The notes beneath the pieces are model-generated. The model did not search any database. It was not told the origin of the DNA and saw nothing but the letters and a program-made list of their open reading frames with translations. A stretch of 64,000 nucleotides of DNA from Tricholoma matsutake (lineage: Eukaryota; Basidiomycota; Agaricomycetes; Agaricales; Tricholomataceae): contig AP026546.1 of NCBI GenBank assembly GCA_026075535.2, forward strand, positions 4,526,001-4,590,000, in the 5' to 3' direction. Positions 45,274 to 56,500 of this stretch are shown here, one piece after another. Made by a program: the position numbers and the translations under genes. Position 1 is the first letter of the stretch, and each line of letters begins with the position of its first letter.

Positions 45274-47472
45274 TTATGTTACATAAAAATGGCAACGGTG
45301 CTCTGACCATGCCTTCATCAGCGCCGGAACCCCGCGAATACTGTCGTTCCAAACACCCACCTGATAAATCCTGTCGTATATTCCGGTTCAGGTACATTTT
45401 TATTGTCGAACGGGGTGATATCAAGGGCCCAGAGAAGGGAAGCTACGAAGATATATATCTGATTGATGGCAAAATTCCTTCCAACGCATATTCTGGATGA
45501 ACAAGCGGGATATATGAGCTCTGACTATACTATGATGCAGAGAAACACTTACCTAGGTCCATAGCCAAAGGCGAAACCTAAGGGGTCTACTTCTGGATTT
45601 TGCTTGATAAATCTCTCCGGGTCGAAAGTTAGGGGATCTTTGTAACGGACCGGATCCTGACTGATTGACCTGTCGACGTGTGAGAATGAGCCATTCTCGA
45701 ATATGATGTATTTGCACCTGGCGCCTACCATACGTTCGGAATGAGGATGGCTCCTTTAGGGAGAAAGTATCCTAGGGTATTCGGTGTCGAGGAAGGTTTC
45801 AAATGATCAAGATGTAGATGGTTGTGTACCTTTATACTGGATATCTTCGTAACACATGTGGGGAACACCTAAAAATGGGAATGTAAGATATTCCATTTAT
45901 TTAGGGAGGCTTGCCATGAGATACCTAAGGGCAATACTACTCTCCATCGAGTCAGTTCCTTTACCAATGCGTTTACGTAAGGTAAATGTGGTCGATCGTC
46001 AAAGCTTGGAGAACGAAGCCTGCCCACCTTGATATTTCCCGGGATTTCAGTATGGGGTAAAGGAAATCGCGGGGACGTAAAAAACCCACGTACCACGCTG
46101 TCAATTTCGGCTTGAGCCTTCTTTTGAACGGCAGGGTTCTGTGTCATCGCTAAAATAAAGTTGAGCAGTGTGGCGTGCATAGTTTCTCCCGCAGCTGTCC
46201 ACTCAAAGATTGATATCATCTTCTCTTCTGATGAAGCCATAACACCTCACCTCCATACATAGTCGCTGCTGCCCAAGACACAATGCTATCCCGATCAGAT
46301 GATTCTGCCAATCCAATTTCACCATCAAGTAACGAAGATGTGAATGAGGGCTTCGCTGTCCCATTTGACTACCAGAGCAAATGATTAGTTGTTGATCGAT
46401 TTATATGCTGCTAACTTACTCTTTCACGATGAACATGCTTGAACGGCCGTTCGACCATGAGTTTTACCTGTTTCTGCCCTTCCCTCGCATGCTTTTGGAA
46501 CGGAAGACCGATATAAGGCAGATATTTCACTGTTACGAAATCAAAGTCAGTACAATAATCGGGAAAGATGACAAAATACGCACACCAAGGTATGATATCC
46601 ACCATAAAAGATCCAGGGATGACGGCGTGTGTTATGTTTTCGAGAGTTTCTTCGGCGACCTTGATGTACTTTCTAATTTCTGAGCAGTGCCAACTTCGGA
46701 GAACAGGAGAAAAGCTCACAGTGTTGTCAGGTGTAGGGCAATCTATGCCATAGATAACCTCCATAATGGTCCTTCCGAGAGAACTTGGATGTATTAACAA
46801 TCAAACCGATTTCAAAAGTGTCGATATAAGCTTACAATCGCATCTGCTCGCGGTAAGACTGCGGATCTTGAACTAACGAGCGAACTAGACGAATCGCTTC
46901 CTTTGCTAGCATGTCGTTGTACATCTGAACTGCAGTTACTGACATAACTCGGTGGGATATGCGTCTGTAAGTGCGCCATCGCTCTCCGTACCCAATGAAT
47001 GCGATCGAAACTCCGAAGCCCATCCTATAATCAGTCGCAGTAAGATTGTCAGAACCAGGGTCGTTGTGCAGAGAGAGCAGTCACATACAGATCCCCAGCC
47101 ATAATAAATTGAGGTCTATCTGCACTATTTGTCCCTTCTAAGAGCTCTATTGCTGTCTCCTGGCTACCTATTAGCACTACGTGCTTGCTGCCCATCGAAA
47201 GATGGACCAAGGGACCTGTTGCATATATGTTTAGTAGGTATTCGTTAGAGTCACGACAACTTGTATGAACCAAACCGTTGACCCAGTACGGTGAGCTTCA
47301 ACCACCAACTAGAAGTGGGAAATTGGAACAAATTTCCGAGGAGCGGTAGCGGGTAGGGGCCAGGCGGATACACCAATCCCTTTCTGAGTCTGCGTGCATT
47401 GTACTGTCTGACTGTCATGAGAATCCATGCCGAGATGGCCAATAACAAGGGTAATAGCCAATTATTGGACAT
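45274..47472 (-). CDS. Cytochrome P450 monooxygenase
   Basis: The start at 47472 gives a membrane anchor (NNWLLPLLLAISAWILMTVRQ) and the proline hinge YPPGPYPLPLLGN. Later parts are FIGYGERWRTYRRISHRVM (C-helix WxxxR), GAAGETMHATL across an intron (I-helix), KELTRWR (ExxR), FDPERF (PERF), and FGYGPR/ICVGRNFA split by an intron, which keeps the heme Cys. It ends at TAA 45274-45276. All landmarks of a microsomal P450 are present and exons join in frame where I checked. It would hydroxylate or oxidise a hydrophobic intermediate at the ER. It is divergent from the alcohol-oxidase-like gene. The family number cannot be given by eye. Confidence 0.85.
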
Positions 47473-48623
47473 TGTGTACAAACTTACACATTGACACTGT
47501 TGGAGGTATGTACTTAAGGGACTGCACTTCAGCGAATTCCGATTCGCACTCAGCGGCTATTGTATTTGCCACCACATCCATTGACAGAAGACTCTAAAAC
47601 ACAAGTTTTTCTTCCTTGGTTATTCTTTCATCTGTTTCTATGGATTCTGTATACATGCCTGGGGATCAAGCAGGATGTCACCCGTCGTATTGAGTTGTTT
47701 CTAGAGACCCATAAGACTGCCAACTTAACTGCTACTGCTTCAGCCCAACCTATATACCTTCCAGAAGAAAGAGCATTAGGGCGCAGGCGTCATGCCGACC
47801 AACGGCCCGGGTTCCCAACAACCAGACCAATGCCCCACCTCCCCGTCTAAACGGGATGTGAGGTAGTCAAGGACTCAAACGACCATGGGAGCAGAGATCA
47901 GCCCATGCAGCAGGTTACTCGTTCGGAGGTACTCATTACCTAGCTACAAGCACCTTACAACTGTGTACCACCGATCACCCTGCCTCTCGGAACAGCCAGA
48001 CACACCCGCCGGTGATTGGCCGGTGACCGCCACTGGAGATATCTACTTATCCCGGTGGTCCGCCATTTTCTTGTTAAGTACATCCGATCAAGCTATCATC
48101 CCTCATATCTAGCCGCCTCAGGCTGTATTGTAGTCGTGCTCTTCATTGCGGGCTCTTTATCATTGTCGTCTGTGGATGTGAGCCCCGACTTCCTACTCAG
48201 CTAAGGACAACAAGGCTCACATAGTGGACGGCCCGGTTCTCGGGCGGAGCTCTATCGAGATTCAAAATATGCTGTAGAAAGTTTTGACATGTTTTTCCCT
48301 CAGAGCTCTCGAGCTCCGCGATAAGTACATGTGGAACAAAACTAAAAGTACTCCTTCCCGAGTCTAAAAATGGAGGACTAATCCCCACTAGTACGGAGTG
48401 TTAACGCTTTTTGATTCTTCGACCGAACTTCTTCTACGGTTCTTCCAATCTGACAAATGAGTATGTTTGTGACTCGGAGTCACGTCACACACAATTATAC
48501 TTAGTACTATTACTAGTACAAGTAGCTACCCGAGGCGGTCCTTGTTACAATTGCAATACATTTTTGTCCTATCCAAGGTCCTCTTTCTACACACACTTCA
48601 TCAACTTGTTACTGCTGCTCTTT
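47473..48623. promoter_or_regulatory. Divergent promoter region of the P450 and second GMC gene
   Basis: 1.15 kb between two divergent starts. Frames within it (for example 47560-47850) show no recognisable family. No inverted site pair was obvious. Confidence 0.4.
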
Positions 48624-51332
48624 ATGTCTGACGCCCCGCTTTCTCAGAATGAATATGATATCATTTTTGCTGGAGGTATGTCGGTTGGAAAGTTTCTGGA
48701 ATTCGCGCTTATCCTTAGCTCACTGGGATGTTCAAGGTGGTACCACTGCCTGTGTGACTGCAGGACGTTTAGCAAAGGCAGATCCGTCACTGAAGATTCT
48801 AGTTCTCGAAGCCGGGCCTCACACAAAAGACAATATAGACCACGTCCAGCCTGGGCGATTTATCAAGCATATCGCTCCGGGAAGCAACACGACAACTTTG
48901 CACGTTAGTAAACCCAGCGATGCAGTCGGCGGGCGCAACATCTTTGTTCACACTGCCCGATGTGTGGGGGGCGGATCAGCCGTGAACTGGCTCATGTACA
49001 ATCGTGCCTCCGCATCAGATTACGACGATTGGGAGACCGAACACCACAATCCAGGATGGGGATCTGAGGAAATTATTCCCCTTCTACGCAACGTATATCA
49101 TATTCAGTTGCCTTTGGACAGCAGCGCATATTGATAAAACCGTCTGGCTAGGTGGAAACCTATCAAGTTAACCCTGATTTACCTACTCATGGATATTCCG
49201 GCCCTCTTAAAGTCTCCCTCGGAGGTCACTACGATCTTTCTGCTCAACAATTCGTTGAGTTTGGTCCCAAAATAGAGAAGGATCGGCCATATAACAAGGA
49301 GTATAATACAATGCATGCCGATTCCTTGAACGTTTTTGCCGTATGTTTTTATCCGAACTCGAGCTCGTAACTTATTTTTATACTTCACAGAGAGTTCCCA
49401 AGTAGGATTTCCTTTCGGTCGGTCGCTATGGATGAAGATTGACGAAACATATTAGATGGATCGATCAAAACACAGGCAAACGACAGGACACGGCTGCAAG
49501 TCTTACGTATACTCTTTCCTTCTAACATTTGACTCACATCTTCCAGCACAATTTCATCTATAATCAGCCAGAAAACAAGAACCTCGAGGTGGTCGATGGG
49601 TGTCGGGTAAAGCGCGTATTATTTGAGTATGTCACGTATATTTCTACATCCCTATTCACAGTTATTTGTATTTCTCTAGGAATAAACGTACTGTGGGGGT
49701 CGAGTTCCTTAATGACAAGTTTGTACGACCGAATGCAGATCCAGCGGTTCGTACTGTTCGTGCATCCCGATTAATAGTGATATCTGCGGGTACCCTGGGT
49801 TCATCGGCGATCCTGGAGCGCTCTGGAATCGGTGCTGCCGACCGTCTTAAGAAGATAGGAATTACTCAGATTGTAGATCTTCCAGGGGTGGGAGAGAATT
49901 ATCAAGGTGCGCATACCGTAAGTCATATCTACTCGTCGTCGATCGAGTTTCTATTAGATCATCTCCTTGTGGGGGCTGCCTACTTCGTTGATCCTGTCAT
50001 TGAAACATATGATGCTCTGGCCCGAGACGATCCCGACGAGACGAAAAGTAAGCATTTCTCTTTCTTTGTGTAGTCGTTTCTTTTGAATTAAACATATACT
50101 CAAGAACAACTTGATATGTGGACCAAAGATGGAACCGGACTCTTGGGAAGCAAGTTCGTCGGTTTGTAGCTTATTTTGGGATGACATATTCAGGTGGCAT
50201 TATTCCAGTGGTGTGGATGCTGCAATTAAGCTGCGTCCTCGTGAAGATGAGTTACACGAACTCGGGCCCGAGTTTGAATCTCGCTGGCGAGATTTCTATG
50301 CCAACAAACCAGACAAGCCAATCCTATGGATGAAGGGATCCCCAAGGTATGCTTTCAATCAGTCCAGTCGAACCACAGAGAACCCATACACTTTCCTAGA
50401 CTTCCAGCTACCGACCTATCGAAACAACTAGGGCTACCGCCCACTAAGTTTGTGACTGGAGGTTATTTTCCAGTAAGCAGAATATTAGTTCCTCGCGTCA
50501 TATGCACGTTCTTCAATGGATAATTCAGGGATATCCTGCATGTCGTGGCAGTGTCCATATTATATCTGACGATGTTTATGCCCCTCTCGATTTCGACACT
50601 GGTTTTATGACGGAGTACGTTTCATTTCACATCTACGGAGATTTGAGAGCCAATGGGAGCTTTTGGGTTGCAGACTGTCTGACATCGCAATTTTACGATG
50701 GGCATACAAGCGTAGTCGCGAAATTATGCGTAGACTCCCAGTATATCGCGGTGCCGTCCCACAGTCCCACCCACAATTCCCAGAGGGAAGCAATGCCATA
50801 ACGACTACGGAGACCAGCCCAGTCGATATATCTGCTCCCAAATTTATTTACACTGCCGAAGACGATGCAGCGATCGATGACCATCATCGCCATACTGGTA
50901 CGTATCTCCGTTTCTGAGTTGGCGGATGTTTTATTAATCTACATTATTAGTGGCTACTACCTGGCACTCGGTAAGTCTGATTCATAGTACATGCACTCCG
51001 AATTAATGATATATCATAGTTGGGAACCTGTGCCATGAAGCCAAGGGAACATGGCGGAGTGGTCGATCCTCGGCTAAATGTTTATGGCGTTGAAGGTCTC
51101 AAAGTTGCAGGTCAGTTAAACATCATCTCGATCTCAGTAGCCCATTTACCAGCCCTCACGATAAATTAGATGTCTCAATTCCTCCTTCGAATGTCAATGC
51201 AGTGAGCGAACCTTGGTACCATGCGTCAAATATGATAAACTGATATTCGGATAACAGAATACCTATTCAACAGCGATTGCGATAGGGGAGAAGGCGGCTC
51301 TCCTGATTGCACAAGAGCTCAACATTCATTGA
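48624..51332 (+). CDS. GMC oxidoreductase, methanol/alcohol-oxidase-like
   Basis: The start is MSDAPLSQNEYDIIFAGG/GTTACVTAGRLA; there is no signal peptide. VHTARCVGGGSAVNWLMYNR is GMC signature 1 and ISAGTLGSSAILERSGIG is signature 2. The end reads ATTWHS, GTCAMKPREHGGVVDPRLNV, YGVEGLKVADVS, NVNANTYSTAIAIGEKAA, with the His and Asn active-site pair of the AOX branch (AA3_3). Those enzymes oxidise primary alcohols to aldehydes and make H2O2, often in peroxisomes or secreted without a classical signal. Ten or more introns join in frame. One junction near 49510 does not, by my reading. It lies 470 bp upstream of the UbiA gene on the same strand. Confidence 0.8.
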
Positions 51333-51800
51333 TTTTGACAAATTGGATGCACCGCCCTAGGAATCTAAATAGATGATCTATGCTTTGAAGGTCTCGACCG
51401 CATGCCTGAAGTCATCATATCTACTGAGAAGACATCATCAAATTTATTCGTCCCACGATTTTGTGTACAAGCGTGCTCATCGGAATCCAAAATACCATGT
51501 TCCAATCCCACAAGAGATCCGAGAGGTGTACTATTATTACCCACGTTCCATTTCCACTCAGTTAATGATGGCGCATAAGCAGCGAGCGATTGAAACCCAA
51601 GAAGGTAAGTTCTGAGACCCGGACTATTATTATGTGCGTTCCATTTCCGTCGCTACTTGTGATGACAACATGCCGTTTGGTATAAGAGGTCAAGCGATTG
51701 GAGACTCTTGAGTCGTCAATGGTTAGACTCGAGGACCGGCTTACTAGGTAAGTCACTCACAATGCGCTTCAAATTCAAACCGAGATATCTTCTTTTCTAG
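51333..51800. promoter_or_regulatory. UbiA upstream region with a likely 5'-UTR intron
   Basis: GTAAGTCACT at about 51750 and TCTTTTCTAG just before ATG 51801 look like splice sites, but joining them brings an in-frame TAG before the ATG. So an intron in the 5' UTR is the simplest reading. An imperfect duplication around CTATTATTA...CGTTCCATTTCC (51530 and 51624) is also present. Confidence 0.45.
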
Positions 51801-52834
51801 ATGATGGGTGCAGGGGTGTTATTTCACCTCAAAACGGCATATCTATTCGTTCGGTCGGATATTAAGACAATACTGTTTCCGGTTGTAAGCATTGACCGAT
51901 GTGACACAGCTTTAGTTTAAGGATGTATCTTTGACAGTCAGGTTTTGCTTTCATGGCGTCAAAAGACATATGGACAACGAGATCGATTTTGGTTCTCGTA
52001 TGGGTGCTCACTCACCTCTTTTTAATCGACATCGACAATCAATCACTCTCCGTTGACGAAGACAAGCTCAATAAGCCATGGAGACCGCTGCCATCTGGAC
52101 GCGTCACAATTTCCACAGCAAAATTCCTTTCAAAGACATTGAATGCAATCTGCCTGCTGGTTTCTTGCCTGCTAGGAGGTCGAGAGCTAATGATACCCAC
52201 CGTAGTATTCTGCGGTCTTGTATACTCCTATGACCACCTCCTTTTGAACAGTCATTATATTTGGAAGAATATAATCAACGGTTTGGGCTACGCAGTTCTC
52301 GAAACGGGGGCAACCACGGTATTAAGTGATTGATTTCACTTCCATTCATCTGTCACACGTACTGATATCTTGAACTCTCGCAGTCGGATCACTCCCTCGC
52401 CAGCCTAACATTATACTAGCGCTGGTAATATCATGGGCGATAATATGTACCACTGTTCATGTGCAAGACTTGGCAGATATTGAAGGCGACCGAAAAATGG
52501 GGCGCCGAACGACAGCTATACATCTCGGACAAAACGTCACCCGGGTATCAATTACGGTTTTCCTTGTTTTCTGGTCCCTCATTCTTCCCTTGATGCGAGG
52601 CGCAAATTCGCTCGAGGCAAAACTCCATACACTCCTTGGGGTATTCCTGGGTGCCCGTATTTTCTTTCTGCGCCAAAAGACGTCAGATGAGAGGAGCTTC
52701 CGTATCTATAACGTGAAGTATTATTCACTGATTCAGATGGACGTGAGCTCAAATTGAGTGTGTAGGCATGGCTTATGCTTAGCCATTTCCTGGCAGCTAC
52801 TTCGAACAATATCACCCTACCCCATGTATTATGA
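51801..52834 (+). CDS. UbiA-superfamily membrane prenyltransferase or UbiA-type terpene cyclase
   Basis: Exons 51801-51884, 51938-52325, 52384-52712 and 52766-52834 total 870 bp and give 289 residues. The N-terminus MMGAGVLFHLKTAYLFVRSD is followed by several helices. The first Asp-rich region reads DNQSLSVDEDKLNKPWRPLP (NxxxxxxED, then NKPxRP). The second reads QDLADIEGDRKMGRRT. Together they bind Mg and a prenyl diphosphate. In mushrooms this branch includes prenyltransferases and UbiA-type cyclases such as EriG of erinacine synthesis. Which one this is cannot be settled here. No separate prenyl diphosphate synthase or aromatic-substrate gene is in the window. It is the likely scaffold enzyme of the island. 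Confidence 0.8.
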
Positions 52835-53207
52835 CCAAATGAAGCGATGGGTCGACTACAATGGAAGCTCTGTCCTCCAGGTAGGTCTGCCACCCGTTCT
52901 GCAGATTGCTTTTTAATCTGATGCCGTTCATCAACAGTATTCTGTCGAATGAAATGAGGGGACTAAGACTGACGGCTATTTATCGGATGGTAAACATTGA
53001 GTTACAGTTTTGGAAGGCTATAAAGGTTTATTATGTAAATAATGTAAGGGAGTGATCATCCGTGCGGATGTGCAGACAAACAACAGTATATGCCTCTGTA
53101 CATATGGTACGCCACAATCGGAGAATAAACTGGAATAAAAAAATGAAAATAAAAAGCAGTTGTATTACTTATGTAAAAGAGCAAAAATTAATAATTTGCG
53201 AGTCAAG
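52835..53207. other. Spacer between UbiA gene and copia element
   Basis: No gene supported. It ends with the copia target duplication TCAAG (53203-53207). Confidence 0.5.
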
Positions 53208-53512
53208 TGTTGGAGCAGACTATATACGCTGCACAGGGGAAGAGACAACACGTTCCTTACAACCTACCTGGGGTTTAGTTAGACTTACAGCTAGGGTTAG
53301 CAGAGGTAAGAACACTGTATTCCTACTACGGTACAGGTTCTCCTTATATACATAATATTAAGGATGTCACATGACTCGGGAATGTGTTTACCGCATGTAT
53401 GCGCAGTAAGCGCAGTAACATGCGTATGCTGCATGTATCGCCTCATGTATACATGTGTATGCTGCATGTATTGCCTCATGTATACAGCATGCATCAGGGA
53501 TTAATTTCAACA
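53208..53512 (-). repeat. 3' LTR of the copia element
   Basis: TGTTGGAGCAG...TTTCAACA, with a (CGTATGCTGCATGTAT) repeat-rich middle. It keeps CG at the three sites where the other LTR has CA. Confidence 0.95.
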
Positions 53513-53525
53513 CCCCCCCTCAAAC
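53513..53525 (-). other. Polypurine tract of the copia element
   Basis: On the minus strand, TTTGAGGGGGGG stands directly before the 3' LTR, the position of the plus-strand primer. Confidence 0.75.
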
Positions 53526-53544
53526 TGTACAGCGCTCTAAGCAG

Positions 53545-56500
53545 CTAAGTTTGAATCTCGAAAGTAATTCCGAGAGAGTCTCTAAATTTCCTGAATAGGA
53601 CAGCGCCAAGGTTCTTTGTGAACATGTCAGCCGGATTATCACTTCCAGGAATGAAAACGACTGTGACTTTGTCATTTTCTATGCATTCGCGGGTGTAGTG
53701 GTAGCGAATGTCTATATGTTTGGTCCTTCTTTCCTGAACTGGATTTGATCCAATAAAGATGGATCCTTGATTATCAGCGCAGATTGGTATGTGCTTCAGT
53801 GTATATCCAAGTTCCTGGAATAAGGACTCTATCCACACTATCTGCCGACAAGTGTCGGAGAGAGCCATGTATTCGGCTTCTGTGGATGACAGTGCTACAG
53901 TTTTTTGTAAATGGGACTGCCAGCACACAATGCCACTCGCCAGAGTAGCAAAGTAACCCATTGTAGATCGGCGCTTGACTGTGTCAGCTGCCCAGTCAGA
54001 ATCTGTGAAGGCCTGTAGCCCCTCGGATTTCTCTCCATCATAGACTATACTGTACTTCTGGGTTCCCACCAGATAGCGCATTATGTACATTGCTTTGTCT
54101 AGATGTTCTTGGCTAGGATTAGCCGAGAATTGCGACATCTTGATTACCGCGTAAGCGATATCAGGTCGCGTTCCGAGCATCAGATACAATAAAGATCTGA
54201 TCACAGACTGATATTTTGATCTAAGCGCCGCGTTTGGCGTCGCTGTGTTCTCCGACGGTTTGTAGCCAGTCGGGAGTGGAGTGGGGGCAATCTTGGCATT
54301 TGTCATCTCGAACCTCTCAAGCACTTTGGCGAGATATTCTGTTTGATCGAGTTTGACTTTTGCAGCGGTCTGGGTGACGCGCATGCCTAAGAATTCCGTG
54401 ACTTTTTCAGTACTACGGCACTCCCAATGCTTCAGGCAAGCATTCTTCTTTTCATCCACAAGTTTCTTGTTCTTGCCCATGAACAAGCCATCATCAACAT
54501 AGACTAGCGCAATAACGATGCTGCCCGTCTTAGGATCCTTGTGTATGAAGATGCTGGCATCGGAGCTGGCGCGCACGAACCCAATGGTGCGCATAAATGC
54601 CTCTAGCTCTCTCCACCATGCTAGTGAAGCCTGTTTAAGGCCATACAATGCTCGGCGTAAGCGCATTACTTTGCGCTCTTTACCCTCGAGTTTGAAACCC
54701 TCGGGTTGATCCATATAGATCTCCTCATCAAGTTTGCCGTATAAAAATGCGGTTTTTACATCTAGACCGGTCATATACATGCCTTCTAGAGATGCAAGGG
54801 CAAACATGAGGCGTACGGTCTCGTAGCGGACTACTGGTGAGAAAATCTCATCAAAGTCAACGCCTTCGACTTGTGAAAAGCCTTTGGCCACGAGTCTGGC
54901 TCGTTTTCTTCCGTCCGATTTCACAGAGAAAACCCATCTATTTTTGATCGTTTTTCGATCATGTGGAAGATCGACGATGTCATAGACTTGTCGCTTGCGA
55001 AGAGCCTCTAACTCTTCACGACAAGCCTGTTTCCACTCAAGTTGCTGCTGCCGGGGTAGGCGCGCAATATCGCGAAATTGGTTTGGAACTAGGCTTTTTC
55101 CGCTTGATGGTGTGACTGCTTTTGACAACAGCCAGCAGATAAGCTCATCTCCACCTTCCTTGGTTATCTTTTTAATATAACCTGCTTCGTCCGGTTCCCC
55201 CATTGGGTGATCATGTTCTTGATTATTGGAATCGGGCACACTCTCATGGGGTGCCGAACTCGGTCCAGTAACCGGTTCTTGCTGTTGAGGTCGTGGTCGT
55301 GTTCGGTTATGATCCGAATCTTGACCCACAGACTTCTTCCAATATCGATCACATGCAATGTCTCTCTCTATGTCAGAGGGGAGTCGCTGTTCTCCATAGG
55401 TATTGCCGGGACGGTTTGGGATTTTCCTCTGCCTACCTGATCGACGGGGCAATTGCTGCCATTCCTGTTGATCTTCACGTCTTGGACAAAAGTCCTCAGT
55501 GGTAACTGGAGGCGGTGGAGGAGGAGCGTTAGTCGCATCGTCATGCGCCTTTTGCTCGCTTGGTAAATCATCATCATCATCTTCTAATGATGGAGGAAGG
55601 GGCGGATTTTGTGGCGGTATAGGGTCATCGCCATCCGTTCCAGATGAGTGGTCGTCATCTTCTGGTTCTGGTGGAAAATCACCAAGGTCTGTCTTGGCAG
55701 GAGTTTTAGCTCCGGGACAGCATGGGAACATCGTTTCATCAAATAGTGCCGTAGCACCAATGAATATTGCACCGTTTCGTTGCATGAAACGATATGCTTT
55801 AATGCCATCTTCTACTCCAAGGTACGTCATTAACTCCGATCGAGGAGACAATGTTGTTGGACGTTTTTCCTTTGGTAGATAGACATAAGCACCGCAACCG
55901 AAGACCTTCAGATTGTTTAGATCTGGGCGGACCTTTGTCAGGTCCTCAAAAGGTGTCAGCCATTTCAGGCGCCTTATTGGGGTTCGGTTGTATAAATGTG
56001 TTGCATGTTCTATGCAAAATTCCCACCATGATTGTGGTAGACAAGCGGTGAATCGCAGGGTTTGCGACTTTTCCATTATTGTCCTTATAGCGCGCTCTGC
56101 GTGCCCGTTCTGTTGATGAACGTGGGGTGCAGACATCTCTATTTTGATGCCTAAATCCTTGAGCTGTTTTTGTAGCTCACGATCCTTGAACTCCCCCCCT
56201 GGATCGACATGCCAGCGCTTGATTGTAGCGCCATATTGGGTCTTAGCCATCGCTTGAAATCGTCTAATCGCTGTAGCAGCGTCAGATTTCTTTCTCAGGC
56301 ATTGGACCCAAATATGTGACGTTTTGTCATCCAAAAATACAATGAAGTATTTATGTTTGTGGTACGATAGTACCGGGAGTTCCTTTAGGTCGGAATGTAT
56401 TAATTCAAAGGATTTGTCAGCTCGTGAGTCTGACTCGGGAAAAGATTTTGAGGTCATTTTCCCTTCTGCACACCCTGGACATATAATTTTGTCTTTAGGA

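Noticed and set aside
47560..48112. Gene between the P450 and the AOX-like oxidase
   Set aside because: Short overlapping frames with no family pattern, no supported splice sites and no clear start.
51373..51740. Coding exons upstream of the UbiA ATG
   Set aside because: Splicing the visible donor to the acceptor puts a TAG in the UbiA frame just before the ATG.
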